From Chlorobiaceae bacterium (GTDB lineage: Bacteria > Bacteroidota > Chlorobiia > Chlorobiales > Chlorobiaceae): DNA of 57,984 nucleotides. This document shows positions 1 to 12,897 of this stretch, piece by piece (positions within the stretch are counted from its first letter, which is position 1; every line of letters starts with the position of its first letter). The translations under genes and the position numbers were made by a program. The notes below the pieces were generated by a model. It worked only from the letters and a program-made list of their open reading frames with translations, made no database searches and was not told where the DNA came from. The DNA lies in the NCBI GenBank assembly GCA_016931495.1, contig JAFGER010000082.1, forward strand, positions 1-57,984, in the 5' to 3' direction.

Positions 1-171
1 CCTCACGTACTCCGTGTACGCTCCGGTTTCTGCGCTCCAGCCGCCTTGCACTCGGGCCGCTCATGACACTTTTTAGAGGTGCCCTCATGAATAACACAGG
101 CAACCATGAGCGCGCCGGTCAGCGGAGCGCATGAACAGCTTTTTAAGCACCGACGCCCATTGATTGACACC

Positions 172-825
172 ATGAATGATCGACGACAGAGACAACTTTT
201 ACTGCTTTTTGCAACCCTCCTGCTCTGCGCCATCTCCTTTTTTCTTTTCGATAAACCGCTGACGCTGTTTTTCCAGCAGTTCAACACCGGGCTGTGGCGT
301 GACATCTGGAAGGCGATCACCAGAGCGGGTCAGTCTGAGTGGTATCTCGTCGGCGGGCTTGCGCTGTACGCATGGTTCCGGAAACGGAACCGGATACTGG
401 CAAGGAAAGGGCTGTTTCTGTTCACCACGGTGGCCGTTTCGGGGCTGACCGCCGATCTGCTGAAATTCGTTTTCGGCAGGGCACGGCCAAAGCTTTTGCT
501 CCATGACGGGATTTATGGATTCGAGCCGTTCGGGCACGCTTTCAATCATGCCTGGCAATCGTTTCCTTCGGGGCACTCGACCACCGCACTGAGCGCAGCT
601 CTGAGCCTGTCGCTGATGCTGCCCCGCCTCAGGCCGGTGTTCATCATCGCCGGCATCATCATCGCGGCAAGCCGCGTCGTACTCTGCCAGCACTACCTCA
701 GCGACATCATCGCCGGCTCGACGCTCGGCGTGGTGACGGTCATGCTGCTCTACCAGCGTTTTTTCCCTGCCAGCGCCGATGATAAGCCCGGATTGCCAAT
801 GCCCTCTTCCGACCATTCCTCATGA
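172..825 (+). CDS. PAP2-family membrane phosphatase
   Basis: Type 2 phosphatidic-acid phosphatase family protein of about 217 residues, likely an inner-membrane lipid (polyprenyl or phosphatidyl) phosphatase. The three family motifs are present: K98-F-V-F-G-R-A-R-P106, PSGH at 132-135 and SRVVLCQHYLSD at 167-178 with the catalytic His174. Several hydrophobic helices (first at about 8-26) surround them. An upstream in-frame ATG at 106 would add 22 polar residues; I prefer 172 because the first helix follows directly. The stop overlaps the next ATG (ATGA), so it heads a four-gene envelope operon with two glycosyltransferases and a UPF0104 protein. In that setting dephosphorylation of a polyprenyl diphosphate or a lipid is plausible (inference). 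The substrate cannot be read from sequence. Confidence 0.88.
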   Translation: MNDRRQRQLLLLFATLLLCAISFFLFDKPLTLFFQQFNTGLWRDIWKAITRAGQSEWYLVGGLALYAWFRKRNRILARKGLFLFTTVAVSGLTADLLKFVFGRARPKLLLHDGIYGFEPFGHAFNHAWQSFPSGHSTTALSAALSLSLMLPRLRPVFIIAGIIIAASRVVLCQHYLSDIIAGSTLGVVTVMLLYQRFFPASADDKPGLPMPSSDHSS

Positions 826-2387
826 AACCAGAATCAGAAACACCGAACCGCCACCTGCTTTTTGCGGGACTTGCGCTCATCATCTTCCTGTGCTTTTTCG
901 CGGGCATCGGCTCCGGGCCGCTGTTCGACGTGGACGAAGGGGCGTTCAGCGAGGCCACGCGCGAGATGCTCGTGTCGAAGAATTACCTGACCACCTACCT
1001 GAACGGCCAGCTCCGCTTCGACAAGCCGATTCTGATCTACTGGTTGCAGTTGCTCTCGGTCAAATCGTTCGGCATCAGCGAATTCGCCTTCCGGCTGCCG
1101 TCGGCCATTTCGGCGGCGCTCTGGGCGGGCGTGATTTTCCTCTTCGTGCGCCGCGAACGCAACGAAACCGAGGCCGTGTGGGCAACGGCGCTCATGGCGC
1201 TTTCGTTGCAGGTGAGCATCATCGCCAAGGCGGCCATTGCCGACGCGCTGCTTAATTTGTGCCTCGCCGCCACGCTGCTCGGCATCTACCGCTACTGGCG
1301 GCACAACGAGCGTCCGGCGATCTACGTCGCCTTCGCGGCGATGGGCTTCGGCGTGCTCGACAAAGGCCCGGTGGCGATCCTCATTCCTGTTGCGGTGTCG
1401 TTCCTTTTCTTCCTCTTGCAGAAAGAGCTGAAACGCTGGTTCCGGCTCGCGCTGAATCCGGCGGGCATCGCGCTGTTCCTGTTCATCGCGCTGCCGTGGT
1501 ACGTGCTGGAATATCTGGATCAGGGCCAGGCGTTTATCGACGGCTTTTTCATGAAGCACAACGTGAGCCGGTTCAAGGGCTCGATGGAGGGGCACTCGGG
1601 CACGCTGCTCTACTACATTCCGGTGGTGCTCGTCGGCCTCATGCCCTCGACCGGCCTGCTGCTTCGGGTGTTCACGAAAATCAGGTCGCGCCTCGACGAT
1701 CCGCTCTGGCGGTTCTGCATGATCTGGTTCGCGTTCGTCTTCATCTTCTTTTCGCTCTCGGGAACCAAGCTGCCGCACTACATGATTTACGGCTACACGC
1801 CGCTCTTCATCCTGCTCGGCCGCGAGCTGGCCGAGGCTGACCGCACCTGGCTCTACGCGCTCTGGCCCGCGGGACTCCTGCTGCTTCTTGCCGCTTTGCC
1901 GATGGCGCTGGAACCGCTGGCTCCGACCATCGAAAGCCGTTTCGTGCAGGCGCAGCTTCAGGGCTTCCTGGCGGAAATGGCGGCCAGCCGCTTTTCGCTG
2001 CTCATGCTCGGCGCGGCGGCGCTCTGCCTCTTGCTGCAATTCATTCCTGCGCTCACGCCCCAGTTGCGCTTCATCATCGGCGGCGCGCTCCTGACGCTCT
2101 CGTTCAACTTCATCGCCATGCCGATGGCCGCGAGGGTGATGCAGCAGCCGGTCAAGGAGGCCGCGCTCCTGGCCCGCAAGGAGGGTCTGAAAATCGTGAT
2201 GTGGAAGGTCTATTACCCCTCTTTTTTAGTATATTCGGGTTCTCTTGCCGAACGGCGCAAGCCCGAACCGGGCGACGTGGTGCTGACCAGCATCGACCGT
2301 CTCGACAAGCTCGGCCCTGTCGAGCGTCTGTACGGCAAGCACGGAATCATGCTTGTCAGAATGCCCGATCAACCAGAACCCCGATGA
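822..2387 (+). CDS. ArnT-like (GT83/PMT superfamily) glycosyltransferase
   Basis: Integral membrane glycosyltransferase of 521 residues with roughly a dozen hydrophobic segments and a short soluble tail. The acidic loop after the first helix (F-D-V-D-E, residues 35-39, then AFSEATREM) is the hallmark of the ArnT/PMT superfamily, which transfers sugars from polyprenyl-phosphate donors to lipids or proteins on the periplasmic side. Overlaps the PAP2 gene by 4 bp and the following GT2 gene by 4 bp, so translation is probably coupled. The following GT2 enzyme could make the polyprenyl-phosphate sugar this protein uses (inference from the ArnC/ArnT arrangement). The acceptor is unknown; lipid A or another outer-membrane lipid is a guess. 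Confidence 0.85.
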   Translation: MKPESETPNRHLLFAGLALIIFLCFFAGIGSGPLFDVDEGAFSEATREMLVSKNYLTTYLNGQLRFDKPILIYWLQLLSVKSFGISEFAFRLPSAISAALWAGVIFLFVRRERNETEAVWATALMALSLQVSIIAKAAIADALLNLCLAATLLGIYRYWRHNERPAIYVAFAAMGFGVLDKGPVAILIPVAVSFLFFLLQKELKRWFRLALNPAGIALFLFIALPWYVLEYLDQGQAFIDGFFMKHNVSRFKGSMEGHSGTLLYYIPVVLVGLMPSTGLLLRVFTKIRSRLDDPLWRFCMIWFAFVFIFFSLSGTKLPHYMIYGYTPLFILLGRELAEADRTWLYALWPAGLLLLLAALPMALEPLAPTIESRFVQAQLQGFLAEMAASRFSLLMLGAAALCLLLQFIPALTPQLRFIIGGALLTLSFNFIAMPMAARVMQQPVKEAALLARKEGLKIVMWKVYYPSFLVYSGSLAERRKPEPGDVVLTSIDRLDKLGPVERLYGKHGIMLVRMPDQPEPR

Positions 2388-3319
2388 AACTCTCCGTCGT
2401 CATACCGGTCATGAACGAAGCCGAAAGCATCGGACCGCTTTTCGATGCGCTCGCTTCGGCTCTTGGCGGTATCGATCATGAAATCATTCTGGTCGATGAC
2501 GGATCGACCGACTCGACGGTCGCGGAAATCGGTCGGCGCGCTCCGGCGAACGCCCGGGTGGTGGTGCTGAACAAGAATTACGGCCAGACGCTGGCCATGT
2601 CGGCGGGCATCAACGAGGCCCAGGGCGAGCTGATCGCCACGATGGACGGCGATTTGCAGAACGATCCGGCAGACATTCCGATGATGATCGCCCACCTCGA
2701 ATCGAAAGGGCTCGACGTGGTGGCGGGCCGGCGCGCCGGACGAAAAGACGGCATGATCCTGCGCAAGATTCCGAGCAGAATCGCCAACGCGATAATCCGT
2801 AACCTGACCAACGTCCACATCCGTGACTACGGCTGCACCCTGAAAGTATTCAAGCGCGACGTGGCCAAAAACCTCGGCCTGTACGGCGAACTGCACCGCT
2901 TCATTCCGGTGCTCGTGCAGCTTTACGGCGCAAAGATGGAGGAAGTTGACGTACGGCACCACGCACGGAAGTTCGGCAAGTCGAAGTACGGCATCGGCAG
3001 AACGCTCAAGGTGCTCAGCGACCTGCTCTTCATGGTCTTCTTCCAGAAATACGCCCACAAGCCGATGCACCTGTTCGGCTCGCTCGGCTTCATCACGCTC
3101 TTCCTCGGCCTCGGCATCGACCTCTACCTGCTCGCGCTCAAAGTCCTCGGCAACGACATCGGCGGCCGTCCGCTTCTGAGTCTCGGCGTCATCCTGACCT
3201 TCATCGGCATCCAGCTGATCACCACCGGCTTCATCGCCGAATTCATCATGCGCACCTACTACGAGTCGCAGAACAAGAAACCCTACATCATCAGAGAAAT
3301 CGTTGACAAAAGCAAGTAG
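2384..3319 (+). CDS. GT2 polyprenyl-phosphate glycosyltransferase (DPM1/ArnC-like)
   Basis: Family 2 glycosyltransferase, 311 residues, expected to move a sugar from a nucleotide donor to polyprenyl phosphate on the cytoplasmic face. The N-terminal GT-A domain shows VDDGSTDST (37-45) and a DxD-type metal motif in MDGDLQNDP (87-95); two hydrophobic helices near the C-terminus anchor it. The start at 2384 overlaps the stop of the GT83 gene (ATGA) and matches the usual N-terminus MKLSVVIPVMNE; a longer in-frame ORF upstream only reads through the preceding gene. A paralogue lies at 48293-49279 with the same HARKFGKSKYG region. Context suggests it supplies the donor for the upstream GT83 enzyme. 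Confidence 0.9.
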   Translation: MKLSVVIPVMNEAESIGPLFDALASALGGIDHEIILVDDGSTDSTVAEIGRRAPANARVVVLNKNYGQTLAMSAGINEAQGELIATMDGDLQNDPADIPMMIAHLESKGLDVVAGRRAGRKDGMILRKIPSRIANAIIRNLTNVHIRDYGCTLKVFKRDVAKNLGLYGELHRFIPVLVQLYGAKMEEVDVRHHARKFGKSKYGIGRTLKVLSDLLFMVFFQKYAHKPMHLFGSLGFITLFLGLGIDLYLLALKVLGNDIGGRPLLSLGVILTFIGIQLITTGFIAEFIMRTYYESQNKKPYIIREIVDKSK

Positions 3320-3323
3320 CTCC

Positions 3324-4205
3324 ATGCAAGGCAAACTGCTCAAAACGGCGGTGCAGATCATCTTCACGGTGGCTGCGCTCTTCATCGTTCTGAGCAAAAC
3401 CGACCTCAACCGCCTGGGATCGATCATCCGCAACGCCCAGCCCGGTTATCTGCTCGGCGCGATCCTGTTTTTCAACATCTCCAAGATCGTCAACGCCGTG
3501 AGGCTGAACCGTTTTTTCACGGCCATCGGCCTGCGCCTGTCAACGTGGTACAACCTGAAGCTCTACTACCTCGGCATGTTCTACAACCTCTTCCTGCCGG
3601 GGGGCATCGGGGGGGATGGCTACAAAATCTATGTGCTGAAAAAGCATCACGGCCTGGCGGTCATCAACATCTTCAGCGCGGTGTTCTGGGACCGGGTCAG
3701 CGGCATTTTTGCGCTGATCTTCCTGTCGGCGATCCTGATCATCCCGAGTTCTTTCGCGGAGCTCTACCCGAACGAGATGCTCTGGATCTGGATCATCGCC
3801 GGCATCTCCTACCCGCTGTCGCTCCTGCTCACCTGGCTTTTCTACCGGCAGTTCATGCCGGTTTTCCTTGTCACGGCGATTGAGTCGCTGGTCATTCAGG
3901 CCACGCAGGTCATCTCGGCCTGGTTCATCCTCATGGCGCTGTCGGCATCATCGCACCATATCGACTATCTGGCCATCTTCCTGATTTCGAGCGTCGCCAC
4001 CATTTTGCCGCTCACCATCGGCGGAGCGGGCGCGCGCGAGGTCACCTTTTTCTACGCGCTGAACCACCTCGGCCTTGACGTCAACACCGGCGTCGCCCTG
4101 TCGCTGGTGTTCTTCGTCGTTTCCGCGATCTCCTCGCTGCCGGGCATTCTTGCCAAAATGAGGCACGAACCCGGCCACTCGCTGGCGTCGGTCGAGGAGA
4201 ACTGA
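3324..4205 (+). CDS. UPF0104 / lysylphosphatidylglycerol-synthase-like membrane protein
   Basis: Polytopic membrane protein of about 293 residues with 7-8 hydrophobic segments, resembling the flippase-like transmembrane domain of MprF and the UPF0104 family. Conserved-looking features are the FYNLFLPGGIGGDGYK region near residue 85-100, typical of this family, and PLTIGGAGAREV near 225. It lies 4 bp after the GT2 gene and ends the four-gene envelope operon. ATG at 3324 is chosen; an earlier TTG at 3303 would overlap the previous gene. The family is associated with lipid flipping or export, and lipid translocation in this operon is an inference. No promoter of its own is visible. Confidence 0.8.
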   Translation: MQGKLLKTAVQIIFTVAALFIVLSKTDLNRLGSIIRNAQPGYLLGAILFFNISKIVNAVRLNRFFTAIGLRLSTWYNLKLYYLGMFYNLFLPGGIGGDGYKIYVLKKHHGLAVINIFSAVFWDRVSGIFALIFLSAILIIPSSFAELYPNEMLWIWIIAGISYPLSLLLTWLFYRQFMPVFLVTAIESLVIQATQVISAWFILMALSASSHHIDYLAIFLISSVATILPLTIGGAGAREVTFFYALNHLGLDVNTGVALSLVFFVVSAISSLPGILAKMRHEPGHSLASVEEN

Positions 4206-4408
4206 GGGGAAAGGGGGATTCTCCGAAGCGGCGGAAAACGGGACTTGCGGGACGGATGGGAATAGCGATGAAAACCTCTTCGCAGGGACGCATGGCCTGC
4301 GCCCGAGCAAAGCCACAAGCATCATCGCAGGAGCGGTTCGCGAACCGCCCGTACAAGAGCGCCGAAACAACAAATATCACAGAGACTTCTGCCGGAATTC
4401 CCCCGCCT
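4206..4408. repeat. Intergenic region with small hairpin repeats
   Basis: Convergent gap between the UPF0104 gene and recJ. It contains two short palindromes: GGACGCATGGCCTGCGCCC near 4287-4305, related to GGGCGCATGGCGTGCGCCCC near 24280, and GGAGCGGTTCGCGAACCGCCC near 4330-4350. These look like dispersed REP-type hairpins rather than genes. No terminator with a clear T-run was found. Confidence 0.4.
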
Positions 4409-6118
4409 TTACTCCCCTGCCGCCATGTCTTTCAGGCGAAGCTGGATGTACTCGCGGCCGTTCCACTGCTTTTTTTCCGGGATGCAGACCAGCCGTAGCA
4501 GTGCGGCGTTGCCGAGCCGTTCAAGGTCGTCGTAGATGTCCGGGCGGTCGAAGGCGATCACCTCGAAGGTGGGGGTGCGCTCGCTGCGAACCGTGAATTT
4601 CACGTGGCGTTCGCGAAGCAGTTTCGGTTTGCCGGCAAGCTGGCACGGGCTGGTGACGAACAGCGGTTCGCGGTTGGCGAACCCGAAGGGCGAGAACTGT
4701 TCGAGCACCTTGAGAAAGTTCGGCGTGATGTCGCCAAGCGAAAGCTCGGCATCGATGAGCAGCTCTTTCTGGCGATTCTCGACCGGCAGCATCTCGCGGC
4801 AAACCTCGTCAAACTGCACCCTGAAAGCGGCCAACCGGTCGGGCCTGAGGGTAAAACCGGCTGCCTGGTGGTGCCCGCCAAACTGTTCGAGATGCTCTCG
4901 ACAGTGCTGAAGCACCTCGTGAATGTTGAGATTATCGACACTCCTGACCGAGCCTTTAATCAACCCGTTCGCTCCCCCCATCACTGCCGTTGGCAGAAGG
5001 TGCTTGTCTTGCAGCTTTGATGCCACAATGCCAAGCACGCCAAGGTGCCACTCCTCATCGTAGAGCACAATCGAGGAGCAGTAGCTGGCAAAGTGGCTCG
5101 CCACCATGGTTTCGGCCTTGCGGGTGATTTCAGCGTCAATCTGCCGGCGAGAGACGTTCAGCTCTTCAAGGGCTGTCGCGCAACGGTGCGCATCTTCCGG
5201 CGTCGTGGCCAAAAGCCAGCGCATGGCCACGTCAACGGAACCCATACGGCCGGCAGCGTTGATGCGGGGAGCAATACCGAAGGTGATGTTCATCATACTA
5301 AACTCATCGGTCTTGACCTTCATGAACGCGCTCATCGCCTTCAGGCTCTCCCTCGGCGAGCGACGCATCAGCTTGATCCCTTCGCGAACATAGACACGGT
5401 TTTCGCCCTGCAACGACACCATATCGGCCGCAGTGGCGATAGCTACCAGATCGAGATACTGCTCCCAGCGCTCCCGCCGCCAGCCCTGCGTTTCAACGAT
5501 GGCCTGCAGCAATTTCAGGGCCACGCCGCAGCCGCACAGCTCGCGGAACGGATAGCTGCACCCTTCGACCTTCGGGTCGAGAATAGCGTAGGCTTCCGGA
5601 AGCGCTTCGGCTTCGTGATGGTCGCACACGATGACGTCGATGCCCCGGGCGTTCGAATCCCGCACCTCATCGACCGCCCGGATGCCGCAATCGACCGTGA
5701 CGATCAGCGAAACCCCTTGCCCGGCGGCATAGTTCAGGCCCGCCTCCGAAAGGCCGTACCCCTCGGTGAACCGGTCGTTGATGTAGTAGCAGACCTTCGC
5801 TCCCAGTTCACGAAAAAAGAGCGTCAGCAAGGCGGTGCCAGTCGTGCCGTCAACATCGTAATCGCCGTAAACCATGATCGTCTCGCCTTGAGACACCGCT
5901 TTCAGCACCCGCGCGACGGCCTGCTTCATCTGGCTGAACAGAAACGGCGAAGGCACCTCGTCAAGCGATGGACGAAAAAACTGCCGCGCCTCTTCGAAGC
6001 TCGAAATACCGCGATTGCACAGAGCTGCCGCAATCGGCGCACTGACGTTGATCGATTCGGAAAGCCCCTGCACCAGGGTGGGATCGGGATCGAGGCGGTT
6101 CCAGCGGTATCGTTTCAT
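4409..6118 (-). CDS. recJ: Single-stranded-DNA-specific exonuclease RecJ
   Basis: 5'-3' single-strand exonuclease acting in recombination repair and mismatch repair, 569 residues, the normal size. The DHH phosphoesterase domain has DYDVDGTTG (86-94) and a DHHEAEALPEA segment around residue 165-175; the DHHA1 domain carries GGHHQAAGFTL near residue 410, followed by an OB-like C-terminal part. Start at ATG 6118. It is monocistronic, converging with the envelope operon and divergent from fbp across a 246-bp gap. All catalytic motifs look intact. Confidence 0.96.
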   Translation of the reverse strand: MKRYRWNRLDPDPTLVQGLSESINVSAPIAAALCNRGISSFEEARQFFRPSLDEVPSPFLFSQMKQAVARVLKAVSQGETIMVYGDYDVDGTTGTALLTLFFRELGAKVCYYINDRFTEGYGLSEAGLNYAAGQGVSLIVTVDCGIRAVDEVRDSNARGIDVIVCDHHEAEALPEAYAILDPKVEGCSYPFRELCGCGVALKLLQAIVETQGWRRERWEQYLDLVAIATAADMVSLQGENRVYVREGIKLMRRSPRESLKAMSAFMKVKTDEFSMMNITFGIAPRINAAGRMGSVDVAMRWLLATTPEDAHRCATALEELNVSRRQIDAEITRKAETMVASHFASYCSSIVLYDEEWHLGVLGIVASKLQDKHLLPTAVMGGANGLIKGSVRSVDNLNIHEVLQHCREHLEQFGGHHQAAGFTLRPDRLAAFRVQFDEVCREMLPVENRQKELLIDAELSLGDITPNFLKVLEQFSPFGFANREPLFVTSPCQLAGKPKLLRERHVKFTVRSERTPTFEVIAFDRPDIYDDLERLGNAALLRLVCIPEKKQWNGREYIQLRLKDMAAGE

Positions 6119-6364
6119 GAATAGGTTCTTCAGTCGGAAAGTCAGGCCGGTGAATGTACGGATATTTGAACCGTTTCTTCAGAAAAAAGAGTTTCAAACC
6201 ATTGACAGCCGCGCCATTGCAATAGGCTCGAAAATACAATAAATTATAAATTTGAGGGTATTTCATCATCTTTCCGGCCAAAGAGCGCCCGCACCGGCAT
6301 TCATCTGCGCCGGAATCCCCGGCCAGACCAGCCATCATTCTATCACCTTCTGAACGATTCCGCG

Positions 6365-7366
<1,002 letters not shown>

Positions 7367-7390
7367 GATTTATTTCAGATTTGACGGATA

Positions 7391-7428
7391 ACGAAAAAAC
7401 CCCAGCCGATTGGTTGGGGTTTTTGTTT
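7391..7428 (+). terminator. Rho-independent terminator after fbp (bidirectional)
   Basis: AAAAACCCCAGCC-GATT-GGTTGGGGTTTTT forms a GC-rich stem with a T-run on the plus side and an A-run on the other, so it can also end the convergent metallophosphoesterase gene. Confidence 0.85.
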
Positions 7429-7448
7429 TTGGGGATGCAGTGTCGGAA

Positions 7449-8270
7449 TTAGGCCTGCGGCGCGGACGATTCGAACTCCGGATAGAAAATTCTCTCGATA
7501 CCAACCGCCTTACCAGTCTTGACATCAAGCTTGAGCAGCACGGCGGCGAAGTGGACGTCGTCGGTGGCGCATTCGTATTTGTGCGGGGTCTGGTAGAGCA
7601 TCCGGTCAACCGCCGATTTGACCTGCATGCCGATGACCGACTGGTACGGGCCGGTCATGCCGACGTCGGTAAGGTAGGCTGTGCCTTTCGGGAAGATGCG
7701 CTCGTCGGCGGTCTGAACGTGGGTGTGCGTACCGATCACCGCCGACACGCGGCCATCGAGGTACCAGGCCAAGGCGAGCTTTTCGGCGGTCGCTTCGGCG
7801 TGGAAATCAACCACGATAACTGACGATTTTTCCTTGACCTGCTTGATGACCCAGTCCGCGGTGCGGAAGGGGCAGTCGATCGGGTACATGAAGGTGCGCC
7901 CCTGGAGGTTCAGCACGGTGATTTCACCCAGCCCGCGCGGCAGCTTGTACACGCCATAACCCTTGCCGTAGGTGCCTTTCGGGTAGTTCTGCGGGCGGAG
8001 CACCCGTTCGTGCGTCTTGAGGGTATCGAAAAAGTTGAAGTTGTTCCAGATGTGATTGCCGCCGGTCACCACATCGACGCCCGCTTCGAGCATCAGATTC
8101 AGCGCTTCAAGGCTCATGCCTTTACCGTTGTGGGCGTTCTCGCCGTTGCAGATGACGAAATCGACCTCGTACTTCGAGATGAACCCCTTGAGCATCCGGC
8201 TGACCATCTGCAGGCCGGGATTTCCGACGACATCGCCGATCAAAAGGACATTGACTGTTTTGGCTGACAT
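7449..8270 (-). CDS. YmdB-like metallophosphoesterase (TIGR00282 family)
   Basis: Calcineurin-like phosphoesterase, 273 residues. Metal-binding motifs: GDVVGNPG with D13, NGENAHNGKG (42-51), GGNHIWNN with N72-H73, VDFHAEATAEK and GTHTHVQTAD. This is the family of Bacillus subtilis YmdB, reported to hydrolyse 2',3'-cyclic nucleotides; the role in this organism is not known. Start ATG 8270; it is divergent from the L,D-transpeptidase-like gene. Family assignment is secure, physiological function is not. Confidence 0.9.
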   Translation of the reverse strand: MSAKTVNVLLIGDVVGNPGLQMVSRMLKGFISKYEVDFVICNGENAHNGKGMSLEALNLMLEAGVDVVTGGNHIWNNFNFFDTLKTHERVLRPQNYPKGTYGKGYGVYKLPRGLGEITVLNLQGRTFMYPIDCPFRTADWVIKQVKEKSSVIVVDFHAEATAEKLALAWYLDGRVSAVIGTHTHVQTADERIFPKGTAYLTDVGMTGPYQSVIGMQVKSAVDRMLYQTPHKYECATDDVHFAAVLLKLDVKTGKAVGIERIFYPEFESSAPQA

Positions 8271-8417
8271 GGCAAAGGCTGAAAAAAGTTACAGGCGGGA
8301 AAAACTTGACTGTGCAAAGGTACGCAAAGAGAGGCTTATTGCGAAGAAGGTTTCGCCGGATCGGCCAGAGAGCGCTATTTTCCCTTTCAGACCGCCTCAC
8401 CAGAATCGCCACCGCTC

Positions 8418-9056
8418 ATGAACCGCACCGCACTCAAAGCCATCCGCATCACTGCTGCCGCGTTCCTTGCCGTTCTGACGGCAGCCGTCGCCACCCTGCA
8501 ATTCGCGCCGGGCCGCGTGAGTGACGAAGCCGTTAGCAAAGCGAAAGCCGCGCTTGCACGCTACCTCGAAGCGCATCCCGAATCGGCCGCCCGCTCGCTG
8601 GCAGTGGTGGACTACAGCCAGCCGTCATTTATGAAACGGATGATGATCGTCGAGCTGCAAAGCGGTACGCGCGCGTTTTACCGCGTGGCGCACGGCAGGA
8701 ACAGCGGCGAACTGTACGCCCTCCGGTTCTCAGACGTACCCGAATCGAACATGAGCAGCCTCGGCCTGTTCCGCGTCACGAAGCGATATTACGGCGACCA
8801 TGGCCTTGCGCTTCGGCTCGACGGCCTCGATTCGCTGCGCAACCGCAACGCCGCAATGCGCGACATCGTGCTGCATCAGGCGCGGTACGTCTCCATCCCC
8901 TACATCCTGCTGAACCTCGCAACCCTGCATGGCCCGATGATCGGGCGGAGCGACGGCTGCTTCGCCGTCTCGGAAAGCGACATCGACGAGGTGGTCGAGA
9001 AGCTCGCGGATGGCGGGTTTATTTATGCGTGGGTGCCGACGAGAGATATGCGCTAA
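8418..9056 (+). CDS. Murein L,D-transpeptidase catalytic-domain family protein
   Basis: Secreted or membrane-anchored protein of 212 residues with an N-terminal hydrophobic segment (about 8-29). The C-terminal half matches the L,D-transpeptidase-like catalytic family: AHGRNSG (91-97), a conserved SSLGLFRVTKRYYG stretch (113-126) and the active-site motif GRSDGCFAV (176-184) with candidate nucleophile Cys181. Expected to act on peptidoglycan peptides in the periplasm. It is short for this family but contains the whole catalytic core. Start ATG 8418; no strong ribosome binding site. Confidence 0.85.
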   Translation: MNRTALKAIRITAAAFLAVLTAAVATLQFAPGRVSDEAVSKAKAALARYLEAHPESAARSLAVVDYSQPSFMKRMMIVELQSGTRAFYRVAHGRNSGELYALRFSDVPESNMSSLGLFRVTKRYYGDHGLALRLDGLDSLRNRNAAMRDIVLHQARYVSIPYILLNLATLHGPMIGRSDGCFAVSESDIDEVVEKLADGGFIYAWVPTRDMR

Positions 9057-9186
9057 TCCGTTGGGCAACCGGTGAGCGCGCGGATTGACCCGTAGAGACT
9101 CCTCCTTTTTCTTTTCCGTGTTTGTCCATCTCTTCAATTCGTCAACTCAGTCCATACCGTCCATTTCCTCTTTAGCCCCATAAACA

Positions 9187-9218
9187 CAAGAAGCCCGGCT
9201 GAATAACCGGGCTTCTTG
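9187..9218. terminator. Intrinsic terminator between L,D-transpeptidase gene and icd
   Basis: CAAGAAGCCCGG-(8 nt)-CCGGGCTTCTTG is a 12-bp perfect stem in the convergent gap. It probably serves icd on the minus strand and the plus-strand gene; the flanking T-runs are short. Confidence 0.7.
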
Positions 9219-9245
9219 CTGTTTTGTGCTGCTTTTCAGCGATGA

Positions 9246-11787
<2,542 letters not shown>

Positions 11788-12669
11788 TCACTTGGATGGA
11801 TGACGGTCTTCAAGACCAACCCGCTCGGCAAGCTCCCTGTCATGAAGGACTTCATGAGCGAGCTTGATCATGGGGATGGTTGCGCCCATCGAGCTGTACC
11901 CTCCGTCATGGAACAGGTTCTGCATGGTCACCTTGCGCGTCAGATCGCTCAGAAGCGTCATGGTGTATTCGGCGCACTCCTCCGCGCTGGCGTTGCCAAG
12001 CGGAGACATCAGATCGCTGTACTCGTACATTTTCTCGAAACCGGGAATCCCGCTGCCGGCCTTGGTGTAGGTCGGGCTCTGCGAGATGGTGTTGATCCTG
12101 ATGCCGCGCGTGGCGAGCCGGGGGCCGAAGCTGCGGGCGATCGATTCGAGCAGCGACTTGGCGTCGCCCATATCGGAATAGGTCCAGTAATTACGCTGCG
12201 ACGCGATGTATGAAAGCGCAAGAATGCTGCCGCCGTCGTTGATGGCATCGTTCTTCAGCGCATAGGATACCAGCCTGTGGAACGAAATGCCGGAAACATC
12301 GAGTGTCCTCATGAACCATTCGTAATTCAGATCCTCGTACGGAAGCTGCTTGCGAATGTTCTGGGACATACCGATCGAGTGCACGATGAAATCAACGGAA
12401 CCCATCTTCTCCTTGAGTTCCCTGAAAGTATTATCGACATCCTCGTTTCTGGAGGCGTCGCAGATGAGAATTGGCGCATTGCCGCAAAGCCCGGAGAGCT
12501 CTTCGAGATTGCCGAAGCGAATGGCCGTTGCGACATTGGAAAGGGCAAGCTGTGCGCCTTCACGGTAGGCATGCAGCGCAATCTGCCAACCGATGCTGCT
12601 TTCATCGAGAGGACCGAAAACAATTCCTTTTTTCCCTTTCAAAAGACCATAGTGCGCTTTCTCAGGCAT
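11788..12669 (-). CDS. fabI: Enoyl-[acyl-carrier-protein] reductase (NADH)
   Basis: Last reductive step of fatty-acid chain elongation. Short-chain dehydrogenase fold of 293 residues, somewhat longer than the usual 255-265. The FabI hallmarks are GPLDESSIGWQIA (19-31, cofactor loop), HSIG (97-100), and the catalytic pair Y164-(x6)-K171 in YSDMGDAK, with the second tyrosine at 154. The C-terminal SPLGNASAEECA and GGYSSMGATI regions are also typical. Start ATG 12669. Monocistronic; a 228-bp gap without recognisable features separates it from the ArsA-like gene upstream. Confidence 0.95.
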   Translation of the reverse strand: MPEKAHYGLLKGKKGIVFGPLDESSIGWQIALHAYREGAQLALSNVATAIRFGNLEELSGLCGNAPILICDASRNEDVDNTFRELKEKMGSVDFIVHSIGMSQNIRKQLPYEDLNYEWFMRTLDVSGISFHRLVSYALKNDAINDGGSILALSYIASQRNYWTYSDMGDAKSLLESIARSFGPRLATRGIRINTISQSPTYTKAGSGIPGFEKMYEYSDLMSPLGNASAEECAEYTMTLLSDLTRKVTMQNLFHDGGYSSMGATIPMIKLAHEVLHDRELAERVGLEDRHPSK

Positions 12670-12897
12670 GGTATAATCCGGTTCTTTTCAGAAAATAAGG
12701 GTAGTGGTTACCCCTTTGATGATTCGTTCAAAGCTGTCAAGATACAAGTTTCCGGTGAATAGTTAAACAGTTGACCGGTAAAAATCACATCCTGATCAAA
12801 AGCATCTGCACGGTGCGACTGTTCCGAAGCCGCACCAAACCGCCATGAGCGACACGCCCAAAAGATTAAATTATATGCGGTTACAAGCGTAACCCCA

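Noticed and set aside
1-105. Gene at the left edge of the window
   Set aside because: No plausible coding frame with motif; the 105-codon minus ORF there overlaps the PAP2 gene and looks random.
834-2039. 401-codon minus-strand ORF opposite the GT83 gene
   Set aside because: Arg/Glu/Gln-rich antisense frame inside a clear membrane-protein gene.
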